36,580 bases of DNA, taken from positions 1 to 36,580 of IMG/VR virus record IMGVR_UViG_3300048904_000094; one strand, 5' to 3'. The notes under the pieces are model-generated. The model saw only the letters and a list, made by a program, of their open reading frames with translations, did no database searches and was not told the DNA's origin. Below are positions 30,523 to 36,580 of this stretch, one piece after another. Every line of letters begins with the position of its first letter. Position 1 is the stretch's first letter. The translations under genes and the position numbers were made by a program. This DNA comes from a virus.

Positions 30523-30831
30523 ATGAAAAACGCAATTCTCGAAGAAGTAATCGGCACTTGGGAAGTGATGGCCGAGATGGAAGACGCCGCTAAGCCGGGA
30601 CGCCGCGAAACGCTGCGCGAGTGCGCTGACCTGCTGCGCATGATGATTAGCGCCGATGCGTCAGCCGTTCGATAACGGGAGCTTGAGGCATTGCTGCGCT
30701 CAGCCTGCGCCATCGCTGAACGCAAAGGCGAGAGTACGGCATGGGATCGCTTCGTCGCCAGCGTGCACAAAGTAGGACTGAACGGCGTAACTGCGCGAAC
30801 TTACCGCATTTTGCCCTCTGACCCAAAGTAA
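30523..30831 (+). pseudogene. Gene split by an in-frame TAA (50 + 51 codons)
   Basis: ATG 30523 with AAGGAG upstream opens a 50-codon frame (MKNAILEEVIGTWEVMAEME ... CADLLRMMISADASAVR) that stops at TAA 30673-30675. The same frame then continues with clear protein-like sequence (RELEALLRSACAIAERKGES, WDRFVASVHKVGLNGVTART, YRILPSDPK) to a second TAA at 30829-30831. No ATG/GTG with SD serves the second half. A single G-to-T change (GAA to TAA) in an ancestral VRERELEALL would explain it. Either a recent nonsense mutation, a read-through product, or two genes whose second start was lost. Confidence 0.6.
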
Positions 30832-30856
30832 CCGCCCACACCCACCAGGAATAATC

Positions 30857-31669
30857 ATGAGCAATGAAAAAGAAGTGTACGAACTGGAAATACACCGCAA
30901 CGCCGAAGGCAGCAAACTTGCCTTCATGAGTGTGAGGGGCGAAGGAAGCGGTTACCGCATCTCCGGCCCGAAGGCGTTGGGCGGAAGCCGGAAGTTGGAA
31001 GGAACCGAGATCAGGCAGGACGACTTGGTCGAGTTCATCAAGTCTTACGCGCCGAAAGCGCTTGCTGAATTGCAGGCCCTCGCCGAGCGCACCTCTTCCG
31101 CAGGCTCTGCTGTGGTGATGAGCGATGAGCAAATTCTTCAAACGTGGGCGCAATACAGGGCATCAGCGGTGGGAAAAGGCGGAATGGTGCCCGATCCCAT
31201 TGAATTCGCCCGCGCCATCCTTTCCGCTGCCGCAGCACAGCCAGCACAGAAACCCTATGGCTGGCTGACTGGCGAAAGCACCGGCCATCGCCAAGGGCAA
31301 CTTGAGCACGTGACCAACTACGAGTTTGCGAAAGAGATTTGTGAAGAGAACAACAAACTCAACCGTCAATACGATCCGGAGCACGTGGACGTTCAGCCCA
31401 TTCCACTCTATGCCGCTGCCCAAGCAAAACAGTCCTTCGAAAATATTGAAGAACTGGTGGAGCGCATGCGTGATGCGCTGGCCGAAGTACTGGGCGAAGC
31501 GATGGACTGCACACGCGTCTGGTCGGCATGGGGTTACGGCACGATGAGCCAGGATGATTTCCAGGTAATCGCCAATGACGACGACCGACTTGACGAAATC
31601 GCACGTGCTGCTGTCGCAGTTCTGACCACTAATGGCGATGCCGCCATAGGAGATAAGGGAAATGAATAA
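30857..31669 (+). CDS. Mosaic accessory protein, 270 residues
   Basis: Starts MSNEKEVYELEIHRNAEGSK with a small beta domain (GEGSGYRISGPKALGGSRKL). A widely shared phage module follows (QPAQKPYGWLTGESTGHRQG to QPIPLYAAAQAKQS), then a C-terminal helical part (ENIEELVERMRDALAEVLGE). GC-rich and modular like its neighbours; function unknown. CAGGAATAATC precedes the ATG. Confidence 0.6.
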   Translation: MSNEKEVYELEIHRNAEGSKLAFMSVRGEGSGYRISGPKALGGSRKLEGTEIRQDDLVEFIKSYAPKALAELQALAERTSSAGSAVVMSDEQILQTWAQYRASAVGKGGMVPDPIEFARAILSAAAAQPAQKPYGWLTGESTGHRQGQLEHVTNYEFAKEICEENNKLNRQYDPEHVDVQPIPLYAAAQAKQSFENIEELVERMRDALAEVLGEAMDCTRVWSAWGYGTMSQDDFQVIANDDDRLDEIARAAVAVLTTNGDAAIGDKGNE

Positions 31670-32288
31670 TATGAAGCAAAGCGAAATGTATCGGTCATGG
31701 TCCGCCGTTAGATGGACATCCAATGAGGTTACATCCGTGGTCATAGATGACGCCGCTGCTTTAACTGGAAAGCGTGTTATTGCCGAATGCGATTCAGAAG
31801 ATGAAGCCAGACTTATTGCTGCCGCACCTGATCTCCTAATGGCCTGCGAACGGCTATTTAATGAGGTCCAGTGGGAGTCAATGCGCGCAGATATCGTAAC
31901 TGATGAAGCACGCGCAAATTTGGTATTTGCCCGAGAAGCTATGCGGAAGGCGACGGGGCGGCCAGAAATCCTTTCCAACTATGTTTGCGACCCATGGGGT
32001 GAAGTGTTGAAGAACGCCCGCATCGACGGTTGGGCGGATTATGACGAAGCGCTAGCAGCCGCATGTATTGAGGTTGGAATTCCCGATGCTCAGTATGAGT
32101 CGCTATGCGTAGCATTGGAAGCAATGCAAGAGGCAAAGCCGCCAGTCAATCAAGCACAAAACTCTAAGCGCTATAACTGGATTCGCGCGCCAGAAAACGC
32201 AAACTTAGTCTACGCCATGATAGGTGCAGGTGAGTGTGAGACGAATCTAGACAGCGCTATCGATGCCACAATGGGTGTTCAAAAATGA
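31662..32288 (+). CDS. Accessory protein with phage RLIAAAPDLL motif
   Basis: 208 residues. Residues about 40-70 (VIAECDSEDEARLIAAAPDL LMACE-type) are the common phage motif found in many small accessory proteins. The C-terminal half is helical, with YDEALAAACIEVGIPDAQYE. It overlaps the end of the preceding gene; start 31662 or 31671 (second Met) are both possible. Function unknown. Confidence 0.6.
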   Translation: MNNMKQSEMYRSWSAVRWTSNEVTSVVIDDAAALTGKRVIAECDSEDEARLIAAAPDLLMACERLFNEVQWESMRADIVTDEARANLVFAREAMRKATGRPEILSNYVCDPWGEVLKNARIDGWADYDEALAAACIEVGIPDAQYESLCVALEAMQEAKPPVNQAQNSKRYNWIRAPENANLVYAMIGAGECETNLDSAIDATMGVQK

Positions 32289-32506
32289 ACACCCCTCGTA
32301 ACCCACTTCCAGGTATCCCGAATCCATTCTCAGTGACCGTAGATGGACGAGTATGGAATTTGTTCTCGGCGGATTTCCTCGCCGATGGTGGAACATACTC
32401 GATTCATTTCTACGCGATCAGCCATGAGCATGCATTGCATATTCTGGATGACATCAAAAGCACAGCGAAGCTCTCAGGCCAATGCCTGGAAGCCTACAAG
32501 GAATAG
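32285..32506 (+). CDS. 73-residue hypothetical protein
   Basis: MNTPRNPLPGIPNPFSVTVD, then YSIHFYAISHEHALHILDDI: a small alpha/beta protein. ATG overlaps the upstream stop (ATGA). The phrase FYA-IS-EHA-LD-IK is seen in small phage proteins of unknown role. Confidence 0.55.
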   Translation: MNTPRNPLPGIPNPFSVTVDGRVWNLFSADFLADGGTYSIHFYAISHEHALHILDDIKSTAKLSGQCLEAYKE

Positions 32507-32531
32507 CCGCCCCACCCCACTCGGAGAGAGC

Positions 32532-32840
32532 ATGACCAGCATAATTTTTTACACTGGAGCGATTGTATGGGGCGTGGTGTGCCTATTCGTTTTATACCTA
32601 ATGGGTGAAGTTTTGCTCGCTGTGGTCAGCAGCATTAGCTATCACCGCTGGTGCTATGAATGCGCCAAGGCGCATGGGTATTTGCACACACTGAAATGGC
32701 TGCGCCTGCCATGGTCGCTGGCAAAACAGGCATGGCGACTACTCTTTCATCGCAATGGCGCAACTCGGTATTTCAATGACTCTGGCGAATGGAATGGCAT
32801 TGGAGATTGGAAAGTTTTTAAGGCTAAAGGAGCCGACTGA
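32532..32840 (+). CDS. Membrane protein, 102 residues
   Basis: MTSIIFYTGAIVWGVVCLFV LYL gives one long N-terminal membrane span, followed by a basic, aromatic-rich cytoplasmic or membrane-surface part (HRWCYECAKAHGYLHTLKWL). GGAGAGAGC precedes ATG; a longer open frame has no SD. It abuts the Lar-like gene. No family is recognised. Confidence 0.6.
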   Translation: MTSIIFYTGAIVWGVVCLFVLYLMGEVLLAVVSSISYHRWCYECAKAHGYLHTLKWLRLPWSLAKQAWRLLFHRNGATRYFNDSGEWNGIGDWKVFKAKGAD

Positions 32841-33494
32841 ATGAACGATACGACTAAACCCGCTGCCGCGCTGGAGCGTTGCCCGTTTTGCGGATGCCAA
32901 GCGCGTATCGAGAGCAACCGCGACTGGCACAAACTGAAAGGCGATCATGACGATGATTGCGTTTTCTTCGCGGAGGAAATGATGGTTGTTCCCGCCACTG
33001 AAGATCAGCTCCAGGCGATGATTAAGGACTGGAACCGCCGAGCACCACAAGCAGAGGAAGCGCCAGCCTTACCGACCGTCGAAGAATTCCTGGCGCGCCT
33101 GTTGCCACCGCCTGGATATGAAAGCCACAAGGTCATAGAGCGGGACGGAAAGCTGATGTTCTGCCTGCCGGCTGACATTCAGCCAACTGACGGCTTGTGC
33201 TTCTATGACGGCGATATGCGCGATGTGGTGAAGCCGGACACCGCTCCTAAGCGCGTACAGCCAAGCATCGACACATCTGAATTTCGAACAATAACATATG
33301 GTATTCGGCCAAAAGATTACATTGAAATTGTCGCTTACATCGACGCCAAGCTGACCCAGGCGCGCATTGAAGTAAGACAAGAATCTGTAAATCGTCGTCT
33401 TGCACTCGAACATCGATTGGCAAAAATGGAAGATAGAGCCATCGCCGCTGAAGAGAAGCTGGCCAGCATACGAGCAGCGCTAGACAAAGAATAA
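32841..33494 (+). CDS. Lar-like restriction-alleviation zinc protein with coiled-coil tail
   Basis: 217 residues. The N-terminus LERCPFCGCQARIESNRDWH, acidic DDDCVFFAEE and closing MIKDWNRRAP match the Lar-type zinc-finger pattern (CPFCG ... W-N-RR). The C-terminal third is a coiled coil (RRLALEHRLAKMEDRAIAAE). Lar proteins reduce host type I restriction; many phage relatives are untested. It starts immediately after the preceding stop. Fusion of the small finger to a longer body is common in such accessory genes. Confidence 0.6.
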   Translation: MNDTTKPAAALERCPFCGCQARIESNRDWHKLKGDHDDDCVFFAEEMMVVPATEDQLQAMIKDWNRRAPQAEEAPALPTVEEFLARLLPPPGYESHKVIERDGKLMFCLPADIQPTDGLCFYDGDMRDVVKPDTAPKRVQPSIDTSEFRTITYGIRPKDYIEIVAYIDAKLTQARIEVRQESVNRRLALEHRLAKMEDRAIAAEEKLASIRAALDKE

Positions 33495-33551
33495 CGATTG
33501 TGTTTTAGTAATACCGTCCTGGCGGTTCCAGGTTAAAACTAGGGAGCAATT

Positions 33552-33965
33552 ATGAAGAAAGTAATTTTTGCAGTAATCAGTATGATCGCGATGGTATCGG
33601 CATTCGCCGGTACGCCCACCAGCGTGAAGGATGCAAACGGCATTGTTTGGGGAACCGAGCAGGCGCTGTCGGTCGAGAAGGACACCAGCTCCGGCAATCG
33701 AGTGAAGATCAAATATTCGTCCGGCTTCCAGTACGCTGTCGACAATGCAGCCTGGTCCGTCTATGCTGCGCTGAAGGCTGGCCTGACCAAGCCTGTGGAT
33801 GTGCCATCGAGCATTACCGGCCTGTCCTACGACATCGCCAAATCCAACGGCATCGGCTGCAATCTGAGTAACGCCAGCACCATCTCCTGGCCGAATGTCT
33901 CGATGGGCGAAAGCGTGGCTGATAACTGCGGCTTCCGAACAGCGGCGCAGGCTGCATCGAATTAA
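33552..33965 (+). CDS. Secreted/periplasmic moron-like protein
   Basis: 137 residues with a clear signal peptide (MKKVIFAVISMIAMVSAFAG, cleavage after AFA). The mature part contains two cysteines (IGCNLSNAS, VADNCGFRT) that could form a disulfide. GGGAGCAATT precedes ATG. It sits alone between the accessory block and a strong terminator, the usual place for lysogenic-conversion or superinfection-exclusion genes. No domain is recognised, so the exclusion role is inference. Confidence 0.65.
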   Translation: MKKVIFAVISMIAMVSAFAGTPTSVKDANGIVWGTEQALSVEKDTSSGNRVKIKYSSGFQYAVDNAAWSVYAALKAGLTKPVDVPSSITGLSYDIAKSNGIGCNLSNASTISWPNVSMGESVADNCGFRTAAQAASN

Positions 33966-33983
33966 CCAGCGCCAGCACAGCAG

Positions 33984-34008
33984 AAGCCGCCACGATGGCG
34001 GCTTTTTT
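33984..34008 (+). terminator. Terminator ending the rightward operon
   Basis: AAGCCGCC pairs with GGCGGCTT (8 bp, 5-base loop), followed by a run of T's to 34008. It lies where plus-strand and minus-strand operons converge. Confidence 0.88.
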
Positions 34009-34435
34009 ATTTCGCTACGCCTTTGACTTTTTCTACTGTCCTGTAGGCTCCCAACCCAAGCAATCCAAATAGAAGTTGCAATGTCAAATCGGTGTTAATA
34101 ACTGGGAACGAACCTGAATAATGCAGCGTAACAACAGCGATAAATCGTGCAAATGGCTCAATTAGGGCCGCATACAGCAAAGAGAAGCCACAGATCCACA
34201 TGATGAAAGGGCGAGCGCGGCTAGTGAACTTATCGGAACTGCCAGCTTCCACCGCATTAACTCCGATTTGTGCTTTAGCTATCTCAAATGCTTGATCCAT
34301 TTCCTTGAATTCACCTGCTTGCTGGGCTTTGAAAAGCTCAAGTTTCGCAGCATCCCTTTGTGCTGGATCCGGCCAAAGTCGATCAATGATCTTGGAGCCG
34401 AAATCTAGGACGGAACCAATTCCTGTAATATCCAT
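34007..34435 (-). CDS. 3-TM holin-like protein
   Basis: 142 residues. An amphipathic N-terminal half (IIDRLWPDPAQRDAAKLELF, AFEIAKAQIGVNAVEAGSSD) leads to FTSRARPFIMWICGFSLLYA and further spans (LTLQLLFGLLGLGAYRTVEK), the layout of the 3TM holin family (PF11351). It follows endolysin with overlapping stop/start (TGATG) and a strong GGAGG inside the endolysin end. It may be a second holin or an antiholin/pinholin partner. Confidence 0.75.
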   Translation of the reverse strand: MDITGIGSVLDFGSKIIDRLWPDPAQRDAAKLELFKAQQAGEFKEMDQAFEIAKAQIGVNAVEAGSSDKFTSRARPFIMWICGFSLLYAALIEPFARFIAVVTLHYSGSFPVINTDLTLQLLFGLLGLGAYRTVEKVKGVAK

Positions 34436-34917
34436 CAGTACACCTCCATATTTCGCAACAATCGATCAGTCCAACCACCAGCATTTGCAGCCCAATTCTT
34501 CAGCCCTCGAAGATATGCACCACGCCTACGCGTGAATTGAATCACCAGTTCTGGTGAATTAGCGGCTCTACAAGCTGCGATCGTTTTTGGGCCTGCAATG
34601 CCATCAACAGCAACGTTTAACGCATCCTGGAGCCATCTAATAGGGCTGCCGCCATGATATGCGGTATCGAAGACATGGAAGGCAATTGCAGGAGGAAGCT
34701 GATCGCAATAATATGGCGTCCAGTAGTGCTTTCGTGCGATGTCTTTCGCGGTCTGAAGCGGCAAATCTTTCATCGGACCGAGATAGCCCCATTCGCGAGC
34801 AACTTTGAGAGTCACGCCATACATCGTCTCCCCACCAGGATCATCTGTTGAAGATCGATTCGAATAGCCACCCTCGTTCACCATCAAACGCGAGAATGCA
34901 TCATCGAAGTTGAGCAT
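34435..34917 (-). CDS. Endolysin, glycoside hydrolase 108 with PG-binding domain
   Basis: 160 residues. The N-terminal catalytic motif VNEGGYSN (Glu15) and DDPGGETMYGVT are GH108 hallmarks; IARKHYWTPYYCDQLPPAIA and FDTAYHGGSP follow. The C-terminal part (LQDALNVAVDGIAGPKTIAA) is a peptidoglycan-binding type 3 domain. It cleaves the glycan backbone of the cell wall. It lacks a signal peptide, so it needs a holin to reach the wall. AAGGA lies seven bases upstream of ATG. Confidence 0.9.
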   Translation of the reverse strand: MLNFDDAFSRLMVNEGGYSNRSSTDDPGGETMYGVTLKVAREWGYLGPMKDLPLQTAKDIARKHYWTPYYCDQLPPAIAFHVFDTAYHGGSPIRWLQDALNVAVDGIAGPKTIAACRAANSPELVIQFTRRRGAYLRGLKNWAANAGGWTDRLLRNMEVY

Positions 34918-34919
34918 AT

Positions 34920-35009
34920 TCAGTCCTTCAGCAACAGAAAATTCATAAGAATGAGCAGTTCAGGATGATCCTCAGCTAGTTTCTTCATCCATTGCTTGAT
35001 CCGATTCAT
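34920..35009 (-). CDS. Possible 29-residue lysis-region peptide
   Basis: MNRIKQWMKKLAEDHPELLI then a hydrophobic end. The SD context (AAGGACTGA then ATG) is nearly identical to that of the endolysin directly downstream, suggesting duplication. It fills the gap between holin and endolysin genes exactly (two-base gaps). Could be a regulator of lysis or a non-functional remnant. Confidence 0.4.
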   Translation of the reverse strand: MNRIKQWMKKLAEDHPELLILMNFLLLKD

Positions 35010-35011
35010 GA

Positions 35012-35254
35012 TCAGTCCTTTAGTTTGCGATATTCTTTGACTTCTCGGATCAACTTGAGGATCTGGATTGCCAAGACTACCGCAGCAGTACAAAGACCAA
35101 TTGCAACGCTTCCTCGCGCCATCCAGCCTGTAATAATATCCAATTGCGCAGCAGCACCGGCAGAAGCGGCCCCTGCGCCTACGGCAGTGGCTACTTTTGG
35201 ATTGCTAGCCGCTGCGGCTATAGCTTCCTTGACGCTTTCTGTTTGCTCGTTCAT
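35012..35254 (-). CDS. Holin
   Basis: 80 residues: soluble Ala-rich N-terminus (SVKEAIAAAASNPKVATAVG), Gly/Ala segment, one or two membrane spans (ARGSVAIGLCTAAVVLAIQI) and a charged C-terminal tail (KLIREVKEYRKLKD). Size, topology and position before endolysin fit a small class II/III holin that opens the inner membrane. SD is weak (GGAAA). Confidence 0.65.
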   Translation of the reverse strand: MNEQTESVKEAIAAAASNPKVATAVGAGAASAGAAAQLDIITGWMARGSVAIGLCTAAVVLAIQILKLIREVKEYRKLKD

Positions 35255-35372
35255 ATCGTTTCCGTTTTACGATGAGCCTAAGCCCTGACACTACTAGCGC
35301 CAGGCACCATAGCGCGCTCGTGATAATCAGCATCATAGCGGCCCACGTATAAAAGTCGTAGATATTGCACAT
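35205..35372 (-). CDS. 55-residue membrane protein overlapping its neighbours
   Basis: From ATG 35372 (GAGGGA eight bases upstream): MCNIYDFYTWAAMMLIITSA leads into a single span and a very basic tail (LIVKRKRYERANRKRQGSYS). It overlaps the 131-residue gene by 95 bases and the holin gene by 50 bases in other frames. Overlapping small membrane genes are common in lysis cassettes, but this one could be chance. Confidence 0.5.
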   Translation of the reverse strand: MCNIYDFYTWAAMMLIITSALWCLALVVSGLRLIVKRKRYERANRKRQGSYSRSG

Positions 35373-35673
35373 ACGAAAGTCCCTCAATCAGATGGTTATA
35401 AACATCTGGCGGGGCGTAGGCCATGTATGCGCAGAATCCTGCGAAATTAACGATGATCGAGGCAATGCATGAGGCCTGGATATCGTCACAAAGTCGCCCA
35501 GAAATCAATTTGGGCGAGCTATATAGCAACAACCAATCGACGGCACTCGCACTCCCATGATAAAAAGCTAACGCTTCAGGATTATTTGGAAGCGAAGCAG
35601 TTGCATGAGCATGAATCCATGAACTGATCAGAAAAATCAGAATCAAGGAAATGCGCGAGCGCCATCCATTCAT
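35278..35673 (-). CDS. Multi-span membrane protein of the lysis region
   Basis: 131 residues. A signal-like N-terminus (ISLILIFLISSWIHAHATAS) is followed by further hydrophobic stretches (SAVDWLLLYSSPKLISGRLC, ASIIVNFAGFCAYMAYAPPD, LIEGLSYVQYLRLLYVGRYD). I recall similar membrane proteins upstream of holins in Burkholderiales phages; the role is unknown. ATG overlaps the stop of the 35-residue gene (ATGA). Confidence 0.6.
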   Translation of the reverse strand: MNGWRSRISLILIFLISSWIHAHATASLPNNPEALAFYHGSASAVDWLLLYSSPKLISGRLCDDIQASCIASIIVNFAGFCAYMAYAPPDVYNHLIEGLSYVQYLRLLYVGRYDADYHERAMVPGASSVRA

Positions 35674-35777
35674 TTCTGTTTCTTCGTCGGAGTCGTTTTC
35701 ACAGGAACCGAGGATTGCTTTTCATCTGGTGGACGTTGTTGACCGCCACCGCCTGTTGCCATATTCAGTTGTTTCAT
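35670..35777 (-). CDS. 35-residue basic peptide
   Basis: MKQLNMATGGGGQQRPPDEK then a Lys/Thr-rich end. AAGGAAG lies right before the ATG and the stop overlaps the following gene. Low complexity (Gly, Gln, Lys); function unknown. Confidence 0.5.
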   Translation of the reverse strand: MKQLNMATGGGGQQRPPDEKQSSVPVKTTPTKKQK

Positions 35778-35797
35778 TTTTCTTCCTTTGTTATGGC

Positions 35798-35962
35798 CTA
35801 TTGGCCGATTGATAAATCTTCAGATGGTTTTGCGAATTGTTGACCATCCCATAAATCACCAATGGCACAATTTTCGCCATCTACTAAATTTGGGAAGACG
35901 TTTAAATCATCAACCACAATGCGATTGATTACAATCCCATTTTCAATAATCGCTGCGATCAT
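35798..35962 (-). CDS. Small tail-fibre-associated protein
   Basis: 54 residues: MIAAIIENGIVINRIVVDDL, then GENCAIGDLWDGQQF. The (Y/A)AIIENG-V-N-(V/I) opening with a following IG-(D/G)xWDG is a hallmark of small proteins encoded after tail fibres, often fibre-assembly helpers. ATG overlaps the fibre stop (ATGA), so it is coupled to the fibre gene. Confidence 0.7.
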   Translation of the reverse strand: MIAAIIENGIVINRIVVDDLNVFPNLVDGENCAIGDLWDGQQFAKPSEDLSIGQ

Positions 35963-36580
35963 ACCGCACCCTCCACATCGACATATCCATTAGCTCCAGC
36001 TCCAGATTGAGCACCAGTTTGAGTAGCTCCACCACCACCGCATGGGAAACTACCAGCGGTTCCATTACCAGCCGAAGATGCAGCACCACCATTGCCAGCC
36101 AATCGGGAAACGCCAGGCGCTCTGACCGTACCTGCTGCAGCAACCGAACCACCGGCAGCCCCGCCATAAAGTGAATTCCCCGAATTGTTGGCGCCTGCAT
36201 TATCACCTTTGGAGCCGGACCAGATGCCATCAGATGCACCGCTTGCTGCAGTAGTTGCAGTAGCTGCTTCAAAACCAGTCGCTCTTGATGCAGAGCTAGC
36301 AACAAGAGTGGTTCCTCCTAACGTTACGGCTACCGCTCCGCCAATGGGACCACCTGCACCCGGCGCAGCAATCCCACCAATTACAGAAACCCAATTACCA
36401 AAAGAACTTGTTCCACCTGAATTACCATCCGTAGATGCTACGGTTTGTGCTACACCTCCAGCACCAACCGTCACAGTTTCTGTAGCTCCGAGAACTGAAT
36501 CTGCAATCTCAAATGGGAATGCGCCACCGCCTGGGCCGGCAGCTGCAAAAGTACCTCCAGAACTTTTAGATCCGCTGCAA
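35959..36580 (-). CDS. Tail fibre protein, Gly-rich C-terminal part (joins 1-989)
   Basis: The frame is open from the right edge to TGA at 35959-35961. The product is glycine- and alanine-rich (GTFAAAGPGGGAFPFEIADS, ATETVTVGAGGVAQTVASTD, GSFPCGGGGATQTGAQSGAG) and ends VDVEGAV. Gly-rich tips of this type resemble polyglycine receptor-binding domains and are often variable between close relatives. A GTG at 36474 would give 171 residues, but the frame is open upstream and joins the N-terminal part through the nine-base overlap. Confidence 0.8.
   Translation of the reverse strand, partial: CSGSKSSGGTFAAAGPGGGAFPFEIADSVLGATETVTVGAGGVAQTVASTDGNSGGTSSFGNWVSVIGGIAAPGAGGPIGGAVAVTLGGTTLVASSASRATGFEAATATTAASGASDGIWSGSKGDNAGANNSGNSLYGGAAGGSVAAAGTVRAPGVSRLAGNGGAASSAGNGTAGSFPCGGGGATQTGAQSGAGANGYVDVEGAV

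Noticed and set aside
29939-30535. Minus-strand 198-codon frame
   Set aside because: Antisense shadow in GC-rich coding sequence; no SD and composition unlike protein; the plus-strand gene is coupled to neighbours.
30647-31978. Long minus-strand frames (168 and 271 codons) opposite accessory genes
   Set aside because: Antisense shadows of the 270- and 208-residue plus-strand genes, which have SDs and known phage modules.
1-36580. Diversity-generating retroelement, CRISPR array, insertion sequence or integrase
   Set aside because: No reverse transcriptase, template/variable repeat pair, regularly spaced repeats, transposase or recombinase motif was found on either strand.

Overview
The window is an essentially complete genome of a small tailed phage with P22-like/podovirus-type virion genes, about 36.6 kb, opened inside its tail-fibre gene. 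The first and last nine bases are identical (ccgctgcaa). Joining them restores one continuous reading frame of about 533 codons that starts at 989 on the minus strand, runs off the left end and finishes at 35959. So 'left' and 'right' are arbitrary here and the map should be read as a circle of about 36,571 bp. The protein types (P22-type portal, NinB/NinG, ERF, SSB, GH108 endolysin, Lar-like zinc protein, GNAT inside the tail genes) fit phages of Proteobacteria. Several small accessory and lysis proteins recall, from memory, podoviruses of Burkholderiales (Betaproteobacteria); that host guess is inference. No RNA polymerase, DNA polymerase, primase, integrase, partition gene or CRISPR array is visible, so the phage must use the host replisome and there is no sign of integration.

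Layout. (1) A regulatory switch at 26050-26210 has two divergent sigma70-type promoters around a short dyad, beside a single small HTH protein. (2) Leftward (minus) early operon, 26049 down to about 20634: HTH regulator, NinB, NinG, a structured intergenic RNA, a replication initiator carrying duplicated iteron-like modules, a DnaB-type helicase, small regulatory and membrane proteins, a tRNA-Gly-like element and an intrinsic terminator. (3) Late operon, minus strand, 20621 down to 1 and across the window junction to 34007: small terminase, three virion-like proteins, large terminase, portal, zinc ribbon, scaffold, coat, decoration-like proteins, connector-like protein, a P22 gp10-like tail protein with an internal repeat array, GNAT, three ejection-type proteins, tail fibre, and a lysis cassette (small membrane proteins, holin, GH108 endolysin, 3-TM holin-like protein). 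(4) Rightward (plus) early operon, 26136 to 34008: HNH endonuclease, small proteins, ERF annealing protein and SSB, a UUCG terminator, a new promoter at 28979, then a GC-richer mosaic of accessory proteins ending with a Lar-like protein, a secreted moron-like protein and a strong terminator.

How it works together. The host transcribes both early operons from the switch. Initiator plus helicase would recruit host replication, probably at repeats inside the initiator gene, while ERF, SSB, NinB and NinG support recombination. Late transcription would have to start near, or read through, the terminator at 20634-20672, which lies just before the late genes in an arrangement resembling the lambda pR'-tR' region. 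Three HNH genes, two of them sitting between structural genes, look like homing intruders. Genes are tightly packed, with many stop/start overlaps, and there is no gene-free stretch over 300 bases; the two largest gaps (24219-24443 and 20622-20830) hold an RNA-like structure and the tRNA/terminator region.
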